Shown here piece after piece: positions 1-5,999 of a stretch of 7,132 nt of DNA. The position numbers and the translations under genes are program-made. The stretch's first letter is position 1; each line of letters opens with the position of its first letter. The notes beneath the pieces are model-generated. The model was not told the DNA's origin. It searched no databases and saw only the letters and a list, made by a program, of their open reading frames with translations. Source of the DNA: an uncultured Bacteroidota bacterium (GTDB lineage: Bacteria > Bacteroidota > Bacteroidia > Chitinophagales > Chitinophagaceae); the NCBI GenBank assembly GCA_903881265.1, contig CAIRSV010000321.1, forward strand, positions 1-7,132. Direction: 5' to 3'.

Positions 1-2
1 GC

Positions 3-1076
3 AGTAACACGGGTTCATCCTCAGCAACAGCTTGTAATACCTATACTTGGAGCGGCTCAACCTATACAACATCAGGCTCGTATACGAAGACCTTGACCAA
101 TGCGGCAAGTTGTGACTCTGTGCATACACTGAGCTTGACCATTAATTATAGCACATCATCTTCAGTCACTGTTTCTCAATTGGGCTGTTATACGTGGGCC
201 TTGAATGCTGTTACCTATACTGTTTCAGGTAATTATTCCCTGACCTATACAAATGCAATTGGTTGCGACAGTATCGTTACCTTATACCTCACCATCACAC
301 CGGGCGTTTATCTAAATGCGAAGGCGATACTTTCTGGTCCTTACGTGACCGCTGCTGCTTTGATGCACGACAGTCTGCGTGTCAACGGATTGATTCCAAC
401 AACAGAGCCCTATACGGCTTCGCCTTACAATAAGACAGCCGTTGGTGGCTCTTCAGGAGAGACTATATCCAATGCAATCCTCAATGTGAGTGGCAGCAAC
501 GCCATAGTAGATTGGGTGTTAGTTGAATTAAGAAATGCCTTGACGAATAGCATTGTGGTCGCTAATAAACGTGCCTTGATCCAACGTGATGGCGATATTG
601 TCAGTAATACAGATGGTACATCACCTGTGTATTTCCCTACCGTAGCCAATGGTAATTATTATGTCAGTATCAAACATAGAAATCACTTAGGCGTGATGTC
701 GCTCAATGCAATTAGTTTTAGCGGCTGTTCAACACGCAGTATCGACTTCACCACATCCGACCCTGTGTATACGATGCTCTGTGCTAATCCGGCTCAACGA
801 AAACAAATCGGGTCTGTGTATGCGCTGTGGGCTGGCGACGCCAACAACAATAAGAATGTAAAATATAATGGATTAAGTAATGATAAAGATGCGTTGATTT
901 ACGTGCTTGGCATCAGTACGCCAAACAACACAGTTAGTCGAGTGTATCGAATGGAAGATGTGAATTTGGATGGCAAGATTCGGTATAACAATACAGACAA
1001 TGATAGGGTGATTATACTAAATAATGTAGGTGTCAGTACGCCTAATAATGTGTATTTTCAGCATACGCCGAATTAA
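3..1076 (+). CDS. C-terminal part of a large secreted repeat protein with dockerin-like tail
   Basis: The frame is open from base 3, so the true start lies outside the window; 357 residues are visible, ending in TAA at 1074-1076. Seen, in order: two Cys-containing repeats of about 50 residues (residues 11-47 and 62-98); a globular region (about 104-262) with 'LMHDSLR', 'DWVLVELR' (170-177) and 'RNHLGVM' (226-232); then two dockerin-like motifs (278-303 and 318-343) and a short end, 'QHTPN'. Family knowledge: this mix of repeats, the 'DWVLVELR...RNHLGVM' region and paired Asp/Asn motifs recurs at the C-termini of very large cell-surface or hemagglutinin-like proteins of Bacteroidota. Inference: the protein is exported and acts outside the cell, perhaps in adhesion or polymer binding; no enzyme domain is visible. 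A typical type IX secretion C-terminal sorting domain is not recognisable. The gene converges on the minus-strand cluster. Confidence is high for the frame, low for function. Confidence 0.88.
   Translation, partial: SNTGSSSATACNTYTWSGSTYTTSGSYTKTLTNAASCDSVHTLSLTINYSTSSSVTVSQLGCYTWALNAVTYTVSGNYSLTYTNAIGCDSIVTLYLTITPGVYLNAKAILSGPYVTAAALMHDSLRVNGLIPTTEPYTASPYNKTAVGGSSGETISNAILNVSGSNAIVDWVLVELRNALTNSIVVANKRALIQRDGDIVSNTDGTSPVYFPTVANGNYYVSIKHRNHLGVMSLNAISFSGCSTRSIDFTTSDPVYTMLCANPAQRKQIGSVYALWAGDANNNKNVKYNGLSNDKDALIYVLGISTPNNTVSRVYRMEDVNLDGKIRYNNTDNDRVIILNNVGVSTPNNVYFQHTPN
33..296 (+). repeat. Two tandem Cys-paired protein repeats of about 50 residues
   Basis: The encoded protein repeats the pattern C-x(2-4)-Y-T-W-x-...-T-Y-T-x-S-G-x-Y-...-T-N-A-x-x-C-D-S-(V/I)-x-T-L-x-L-T-I at bases 33-143 and 186-296. 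The Cys positions are 51 residues apart (C11/C62 and C37/C88 of the visible protein). Each unit has two Cys flanking a Thr/Ser-rich beta-like stretch, so an intra-repeat disulfide is possible (inference). DNA identity between the units is clearly lower than the protein similarity, so this is an old duplication. The residues before the first unit ('NTGSSSATAC') resemble a linker, so more units probably lie upstream of the window. Confidence 0.75.
834..1031 (+). other. Duplicated dockerin-like Asp/Asn motif at the protein C-terminus
   Basis: Two related segments begin 40 residues (120 bp) apart. The first, residues 278-303, reads 'GDANNNKNVKYNG' then 'SNDKDALIYVLG'. The second, residues 318-343, reads 'EDVNLDGKIRYNN' then 'TDNDRVIILNNVG'. 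Each is followed by 'G-(I/V)-STPNN'. The D-x-N-x-(D/N) start and the hydrophobic residue at loop position 8 match type I dockerin or EF-hand calcium loops. The Asp expected at loop position 12 is replaced by Asn in both copies, with acidic residues (N293-D294, D332/D334) a few residues later. The second copy has the better ligand set (D319, N321, D323, G324). Calcium binding and partner binding are inferences. Confidence 0.6.
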
Positions 1077-1085
1077 TGAGACAGA

Positions 1086-1127
1086 CTGTAAATGTGGTCG
1101 TGCGAAAAGCTGCTTCCACTTTTACAG
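1086..1127. terminator. Imperfect hairpin between converging genes, possible bidirectional terminator
   Basis: CTGTAAATGTGG (1086-1097) pairs with CCACTTTTACAG (1116-1127) with one mismatch in 12 positions, around an 18-base loop. It lies 9 bp after the stop of the plus-strand surface-protein gene, and its right arm contains the last Leu codon and the TAA of the minus-strand hydrolase. No T-run follows on either strand, so it is not a textbook intrinsic terminator. Its place at a convergent junction is the main argument for a termination or mRNA 3'-end role. Confidence 0.5.
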
Positions 1128-1901
1128 GATGATAAATTCATCCTTGTCTTTCTGAAATGGAAATGATGCGCGAAGATCGTTTAATACATGCTTGTCGAGT
1201 TGTATTGTAACGATATCGTCGAGTTCAGGTTTCGAATACATGATATCGCCGAGAGGGCCTATGATGCAGCTCTCGGCGGGGTAGTGAAGGCCATTGCCAT
1301 CGATGCCTATTCTATTAAGTCCAATCACATAACATTGGTTTTCAATTGCTCGTGCTTGCAGGAGTGCTTTCCAAGCTCCAATGCGTTTTATGGGCCAATT
1401 CGCTACATACATCAGTACATCATAATCGTTTTCTGTTGCCATTCGACTCCACACCGGAAACCGCAGGTCATAACAAATCATCGTACATATTTTCCATCCG
1501 TTCACTTGCGCGATTAAGCGCTTGCCACCGGGTGTAAATTCTTTATCCTCGCCTCCGTATGAAAAGAGGTGCCGTTTGTCGTAGGTGCCAAACTTGCTAT
1601 CAGGCTGCATCCACAGTAGGCGGTTGTAATAATGTGCTTCTTCGCGAATCATTAAACTACCTGTGAGTATTATTTTATGTTCGGCTGCGATACGCTTCAT
1701 CCACGCTACCGTATCGCCGTCCATTGTTTCAGCGCATACGTTTGGACGCATGCTAAAGCCTGTATTGAACATTTCGGGTAATACCACAATTTCCATCGGC
1801 TCTGTAATGCCCTTGATTTTTTCTTCAAACATCGTGCGATTGGCGACGCTGTCTTCCCAATGAAGATGGCTTTGTATAAGGGTGAAGCGTAGTGTTGACA
1901 T
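1122..1901 (-). CDS. Omega-amidase / nitrilase-superfamily carbon-nitrogen hydrolase (YafV/Nit2-like)
   Basis: This 259-residue protein is the length of E. coli YafV-type enzymes and spans one complete nitrilase fold. The catalytic triad is visible: Glu43 in 'VVLPEMFNTGFSM', Lys109 in 'YDKRHLF', and Cys143 in 'MICYDLRFPVWSR'. Glu118 in 'GGEDKEFTPG' may be the auxiliary acid of the family. Known for the family: omega-amidases hydrolyse the amide of alpha-ketoglutaramate and alpha-ketosuccinamate to ammonia and the dicarboxylate, clearing by-products of glutamine transamination, including in methionine salvage. There is no signal peptide, so it is cytosolic. The ATG start at 1899-1901 lies 10 bp after the recX stop, with no clear Shine-Dalgarno, and gives a full N-terminal first strand ('LRFTLIQ'). 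It is the last gene of the minus-strand cluster. The superfamily is certain and the YafV-like subgroup very likely; the exact substrate is not proven. Confidence 0.93.
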   Translation of the reverse strand: MSTLRFTLIQSHLHWEDSVANRTMFEEKIKGITEPMEIVVLPEMFNTGFSMRPNVCAETMDGDTVAWMKRIAAEHKIILTGSLMIREEAHYYNRLLWMQPDSKFGTYDKRHLFSYGGEDKEFTPGGKRLIAQVNGWKICTMICYDLRFPVWSRMATENDYDVLMYVANWPIKRIGAWKALLQARAIENQCYVIGLNRIGIDGNGLHYPAESCIIGPLGDIMYSKPELDDIVTIQLDKHVLNDLRASFPFQKDKDEFIIL

Positions 1902-1912
1902 AGGATGTAAAG

Positions 1913-2368
1913 TTAGAAGGTTGATCGTAAAATGTCATTGATATAGTCATATTCATAACCCTTCTGGGCTAAATAATTTCTGAGTTTTGTCATTTTTGTA
2001 AATTTATTACGTTCCAATCGCAGGGTGTCTAATTTTTTTACTGCCAAGGTCTGTATTGTTTTTACATAATCGTCTTCGTTGATTTCCTTCATGGCTTTGT
2101 TGATGCAATAGGTCGAAATACCTTGTTGCTTTAATGCCTGCAAAATTTTCTGTCGCCCCCACTGCTTGTAGTAGAACTTGCCTCTAGCAATCGCACATGC
2201 ATAGCGCTCCTCGTTGAGATAATTTTCATCGATGAGCACGCTGATATAATTTTCGAGTTCGTTGCCATAAATTTCGAGTTCAAGCAATTTGCTTCGCACT
2301 TCTCTATGACTTCGTTCCTGATAGGCGCAGTAATATTTTATTTTTTCAAGTGCTGAGGAATTTTTCAT
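1913..2368 (-). CDS. recX: RecX, regulatory protein of RecA
   Basis: This 151-residue protein has the repeated three-helix pattern of RecX. The first repeat has 'YCAYQERSHREVRSKL' (13-28). The second, most conserved, has 'LIDENYLNEERYA' (45-57) followed by 'ARGKFYYKQWGRQKI' (61-75). A third ends near 'YLAQKGYEYDYINDIL' (132-147). Family knowledge: RecX binds in the groove of the RecA filament and limits recombinase and co-protease activity; it acts in the cytosol on DNA-bound RecA. The length is close to the usual 150-165 residues, and the ATG at 2366-2368 places the first motif as expected. recA is not adjacent, unlike the recA-recX arrangement of proteobacteria. The gene begins 22 bp after the MoxR stop, with no obvious Shine-Dalgarno, and is followed 10 bp later by the hydrolase, so it may be read from the upstream envelope cluster. 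Confidence 0.93.
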   Translation of the reverse strand: MKNSSALEKIKYYCAYQERSHREVRSKLLELEIYGNELENYISVLIDENYLNEERYACAIARGKFYYKQWGRQKILQALKQQGISTYCINKAMKEINEDDYVKTIQTLAVKKLDTLRLERNKFTKMTKLRNYLAQKGYEYDYINDILRSTF

Positions 2369-2390
2369 ATCTACTAGGCGTTACGACAAC

Positions 2391-3380
2391 TTAAAATAAT
2401 TTCAACTTACTTAAACGATCCATTTCGGTTGATAAGAGTTGCTTTAGTGCGTGCTGTTTAGCTTCTTTGTTTTTATACATCATACGATGATCAAGCACTG
2501 ATAGTGCAATATCATTGATATCATCTTCAATGACGAATGTTCGTCCATTGACCAAGGCGCGTGCTTTAAGACATTTCAAGAAGGTGATGCCGCTTCGTGT
2601 GGAGGCACCTAATGTGATGCCTTCGTGATTGCGTGTTGAGCGAACAAGGTTCGAAACGGCCCGCACGATTTCGTCATGCACAAACACCTCATCCGCTTCT
2701 TGTTGCAATTGCAGTATATCTTCGAGTGTGAGCACCTGTTGAATATGCTCGAGGTTGTTACTGATATGTTGGTAGTTTTTATAGATATCCATTTCAGTAG
2801 TTTCGTCAACATAGCCGAAATAAATTTTCATAAAAAAACGATCTAGTTGCGCGGCAGGAAGAGGGTAGGTGCCTTCCATCTCAATCGGATTTTGTGTGGC
2901 GATTGTGAAGAAAAGCCTTTCAAGTTTGTACGTCATTTCGCCCATCGTGATCTGATGTTCAGCCATGCATTCAAGCAATGCACTTTGTACTTTAGGTGAG
3001 GCCCTATTGATTTCATCAGCGAGCAAGATATTACAAAATAAGGGCCCGCGTTTGAAGATAAACTCTTTTTTATGATCATCGAATACATGTGTTCCTAACA
3101 GATCCATGGGTAATAAATCGGGCGTAAATTGGATTCGTTTGAAGATTGCACTGCCTGCTTGTTCACCCGCAATCGAGCCAGCGAGGGTTCTTGCTAAAAC
3201 GGTTTTGCCTGTACCCGGATTGTCTTCCAGTAAGATATGTCCTTTGGCTAATAGGCAAGTGATGACATGCTTGATTTGTTCGCGTTTGCCTTTGATTACG
3301 CCTTCCATGTGTTGGATAAGTCGCTCTATCTTTTCGGTAGATGTTTCTTGCATGCTTGATTCATTTAGTATAGGATCCAT
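2391..3380 (-). CDS. MoxR-family AAA+ ATPase
   Basis: This 329-residue protein has all the landmarks of a MoxR ATPase: Walker A 'EDNPGTGKT' (52-60, Lys59), Walker B 'ILLADEINRASPKVQSALLE' (118-137, Asp122-Glu123), sensor 1 'ATQNP' (161-165), the 'PAAQLDRFFMK' stretch with a probable arginine finger at Arg181, and sensor 2 'GASTRSG' (258-264). The C-terminal lid helices follow to the end. Family knowledge: MoxR proteins are cytosolic hexameric chaperone-like ATPases, usually encoded beside DUF58 or von Willebrand proteins whose assembly or activation they are thought to support. Here the DUF58 gene and a transglutaminase membrane protein lie just upstream on the same strand, with 3 bp between this ATG and the preceding stop. 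The start (3378-3380) has no clear Shine-Dalgarno, so translation may depend on coupling; Met10 is a possible alternative. The protein appears intact and active. Confidence 0.95.
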   Translation of the reverse strand: MDPILNESSMQETSTEKIERLIQHMEGVIKGKREQIKHVITCLLAKGHILLEDNPGTGKTVLARTLAGSIAGEQAGSAIFKRIQFTPDLLPMDLLGTHVFDDHKKEFIFKRGPLFCNILLADEINRASPKVQSALLECMAEHQITMGEMTYKLERLFFTIATQNPIEMEGTYPLPAAQLDRFFMKIYFGYVDETTEMDIYKNYQHISNNLEHIQQVLTLEDILQLQQEADEVFVHDEIVRAVSNLVRSTRNHEGITLGASTRSGITFLKCLKARALVNGRTFVIEDDINDIALSVLDHRMMYKNKEAKQHALKQLLSTEMDRLSKLKLF

Positions 3381-3383
3381 AAA

Positions 3384-5987
3384 TTATGATGTGATTTCGG
3401 GTAATTGATAATAGCGTATAAAAGTATTCAAATGTAAGAAACGTACAATGCGTATGCTTGTCTTGATTTGCGATTTGATTGTGGCTTCAAAGGTCGGATA
3501 GAAGGTTGTCATCAATTGTTGCTCTTTTTCTGTCGGTTGGTGATTCGCATATTTTATGTTGAGATAGACAAGCATAAATTCGGCGAAGCGAGTCCCAAAC
3601 TGCGGATCAACCACCTGTTTGGCAAATTGCCACGGCGTCAGTTGATGTCGTTCGATTTGTAATTGGTTCAACAAGAAGGTCGCAGCTCTGTATATATAAT
3701 AGGCTTGTTTCGTGGTGTTTGTTGTTTGCCTACATTTATATTTATACCAATGATACACAATCGTTGGTAGAGCGAATAAGCTGAGTAAGATGCCTAACAC
3801 AATGAAAAGAATCAGCTTGATAAAATAGGTATAGGGTCGCTCGTGACGTTGACTAACTCGATTTTCTTTTTTTGTATTTTCATCCATCGATTTGATATAC
3901 ACGTCATCGATAGGTATCAGCGTTGGAAATTTCTTTAGTAATAAGCTTGCTGATTTTTCGGCAGAAAAAAAAGCAAGTTTTTCAGCATAGGAGACCGCCA
4001 TAATTTTTTCGCCGTTGATGAGTTGATCCATGCGTTGGGGTAGACTGTCTTTCCAAATAGTAGCGACCTTCAAATCAAGTAGGATGTCTGTGTGCAGGTC
4101 ATTATATTCGACATCCTTAAAAATCATAGTATGCAGATGGATGGCGGCTATTTTTTTTGCCGTATCTATCATGCTGATTTCGCCACCGACTGCTAACACC
4201 GGATTCGGGGGTTGCATAGGCGGTGTGCCATCGGGAGCAGGCGATTGTTGCGCATCATCATTGCCAACGGTTGTATCAAAATCAATCCAGCCATATTCGG
4301 GAAAATAGACTTGTACCCAACCGTGCGACTGATCTTCGTAAAACCAATACCATCCTGTATTTTTATCACTTCTGTCGACCGTTAAAAAGCCTGTGACGAT
4401 ACGCGAAGGAATACCCATAGCGCGTAATAAAAATACAGTAGCACCTGCGTAATAGGCGCAGTAACCCTTCTTGCTTTCAAATAAAAAATACATCAATTTT
4501 GATGCGCCGGGTAAGCCGGGTACGCCAGGATTGTCTGTGTATGAAAATATTTTTTCGCCGAGTGCATTACGAGCTAAGAAGTAATCGCGGATACGTAATA
4601 CTTTATCAATTGTGCTAGACTTGCCATTCGATAAACTGTCGGCTAATGATTTTATTTTTTCGTATTTTCTTGCTGATGGGAAGAATGTATAATACGACAT
4701 GAATGTCGGATCGACGTTTGTATATCCTTTTGCCTTGCGCAGTTCATCAAATCGATGTTGCTGAAATTGCACAATTTCTGGGTTATTGGAATTATAGATG
4801 AAGTACGCGCTGTTTAAATCTGAGACATAACTTTTACTTCGGTAGGCAGAGGAGAATTCATGCTGAAATTCTTTTTCTATCGTAATAGGCTGCACCCAAT
4901 ACGATGTACTTGGCGCAATAAAGGCCGAGGAGGATAAACGTTTTTTGTAAATTTCTACATCAACTGTTTTGCGATGTGACGAACTGAATGCATTGCGTAT
5001 GCGGCTGCTATCTGAATAGGTCGAAAATAATTGAATGCTTGATGGGTTTGGCTTGAATTCATCACTAAACGAAAGCGTGGTGTCTCGCTCAAATGTTTCT
5101 GTTAGCGTATCAAATTTAGTAAAGTGAAAGGAGGTCAGGTATAACGGATTCGGAATTTCGCCTCCCGGTAAAAAGTTGTTGATATGCGCACAAAAAAGTG
5201 GTTCAGGATTCTTGTCTCGTTGATTATGTCCTTCCATGCCCATCGATTCTCTATTCTCGACGGTGCCATCTTTTTTGGTTTTAAGTAGTTGATTCTCGCC
5301 CTCTTTGCCGCCACCACCATATTCCTCAACACGTTCAGAAATTTCGGGATACATGATGTACAGGATGCCGCCGAAGACGAGTAGGAGTAGGGTGCAAAAT
5401 GCAATGAGTCGTTTGCTAAATCGCCACCAAAATTTGCCTGATGTGTGTTCCGTATTTCGCAACGATTCGCTCGTATACACAATGTAGATCGAATACAAAA
5501 CCACCGGTGATAAATATTGGATGAGTCTGTCGGCCGAAGTAAGGTTGCCAGTTTTGGCGATTAATACAATACATAGTATCAGTAGAAAGCCGCTGAGAAC
5601 TACCGGAAAAAACGAGTAGCGTTGCAATCCCCAGCCACAAAGCCATCCGGCTGCAAACAACCACGCAAAGACCATAAATTGAACGGAGATAAAGAAGCTG
5701 TCAAATTCACCAATAGCATAATTATCTAGCAGCTTGTATATCGAGAAGAATGCCATGAGCAGGGCGGCAAATAGGGGTAAAAATCTAAGTCTACATTGAG
5801 CCAACAAAAAGGCAATGAGCATACCTCCTGAGAAATACATCGTTTGTGTCAACCACGCATCTTGTAATAATGTAAAATAGTGATGACTATTCCATAAAAT
5901 AAAGAAGGCCACCAACGATGTTGGCAACAACAGAAAGATCACCTGAGCGAGGAAGCGGGTAATGGATATATGTGTAACAATGTTCAT
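3384..5987 (-). CDS. TgpA-like membrane protein with periplasmic transglutaminase domain
   Basis: The 867 residues show a TgpA-like order. About seven hydrophobic segments lie near residues 12-32, 50-64, 68-88, 98-118, 126-146, 157-171 and 193-212. A long polar region (213-430) follows, with a Gly/Lys/Glu-rich linker near 220-260. The transglutaminase core has Cys510 ('GYCAYYAGATVFLLR'), His555 ('SHGWVQVYF') and Asp571 ('GWIDFDTT'), an intact Cys-His-Asp triad. A Pro-rich linker (581-597) and an unassigned stretch (about 604-700) precede a last membrane helix (720-745). The tail resembles DUF4129 ('LTPWQFAKQV', 783-792). Seven crossings from a cytosolic N-terminus put the enzyme in the periplasm and the tail inside, as the basic residues after the last helix also suggest. 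Family knowledge: relatives pair with MoxR and DUF58; the substrates (cross-linking or peptide hydrolysis at the envelope) are mostly unknown. Its ATG overlaps the DUF58 stop. Confidence 0.92.
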   Translation of the reverse strand: MNIVTHISITRFLAQVIFLLLPTSLVAFFILWNSHHYFTLLQDAWLTQTMYFSGGMLIAFLLAQCRLRFLPLFAALLMAFFSIYKLLDNYAIGEFDSFFISVQFMVFAWLFAAGWLCGWGLQRYSFFPVVLSGFLLILCIVLIAKTGNLTSADRLIQYLSPVVLYSIYIVYTSESLRNTEHTSGKFWWRFSKRLIAFCTLLLLVFGGILYIMYPEISERVEEYGGGGKEGENQLLKTKKDGTVENRESMGMEGHNQRDKNPEPLFCAHINNFLPGGEIPNPLYLTSFHFTKFDTLTETFERDTTLSFSDEFKPNPSSIQLFSTYSDSSRIRNAFSSSHRKTVDVEIYKKRLSSSAFIAPSTSYWVQPITIEKEFQHEFSSAYRSKSYVSDLNSAYFIYNSNNPEIVQFQQHRFDELRKAKGYTNVDPTFMSYYTFFPSARKYEKIKSLADSLSNGKSSTIDKVLRIRDYFLARNALGEKIFSYTDNPGVPGLPGASKLMYFLFESKKGYCAYYAGATVFLLRAMGIPSRIVTGFLTVDRSDKNTGWYWFYEDQSHGWVQVYFPEYGWIDFDTTVGNDDAQQSPAPDGTPPMQPPNPVLAVGGEISMIDTAKKIAAIHLHTMIFKDVEYNDLHTDILLDLKVATIWKDSLPQRMDQLINGEKIMAVSYAEKLAFFSAEKSASLLLKKFPTLIPIDDVYIKSMDENTKKENRVSQRHERPYTYFIKLILFIVLGILLSLFALPTIVYHWYKYKCRQTTNTTKQAYYIYRAATFLLNQLQIERHQLTPWQFAKQVVDPQFGTRFAEFMLVYLNIKYANHQPTEKEQQLMTTFYPTFEATIKSQIKTSIRIVRFLHLNTFIRYYQLPEITS

Positions 5988-5999
5988 TAGATAATCTCC
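5985..5999 (-). promoter_or_regulatory. TAATG stop-start overlap with GGAG Shine-Dalgarno
   Basis: On the minus strand the DUF58 stop TAA and the transglutaminase ATG share one base (TAATG, 5985-5989). A GGAG (complement of 5996-5999) lies 8 nt before the ATG, inside the last codons of the upstream gene. This is the clearest ribosome site in the window. It supports the chosen start and suggests that the two proteins are translationally coupled and made in related amounts. Confidence 0.7.

Noticed and set aside
93..95. TTG codon as the start of the plus-strand surface-protein gene
   Set aside because: The frame is open back to base 3 and the upstream residues complete the first Cys repeat, so this is an internal Leu codon.
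1188..1863. Plus-strand open frames opposite the hydrolase gene
   Set aside because: They are antisense to a gene with an intact catalytic triad, resemble no family I know, and have no ribosome site or independent support.
4145..4162. Short hairpin with an eight-T run inside the transglutaminase gene as an internal terminator
   Set aside because: The stem is only four base pairs, lies deep within a coding region, and the T-run is in the loop rather than after the stem.
3106..4308. Plus-strand open frames opposite the MoxR and transglutaminase genes
   Set aside because: They mirror well-conserved coding sequence on the minus strand and encode low-complexity, Cys/Ser-rich peptides typical of antisense shadows.
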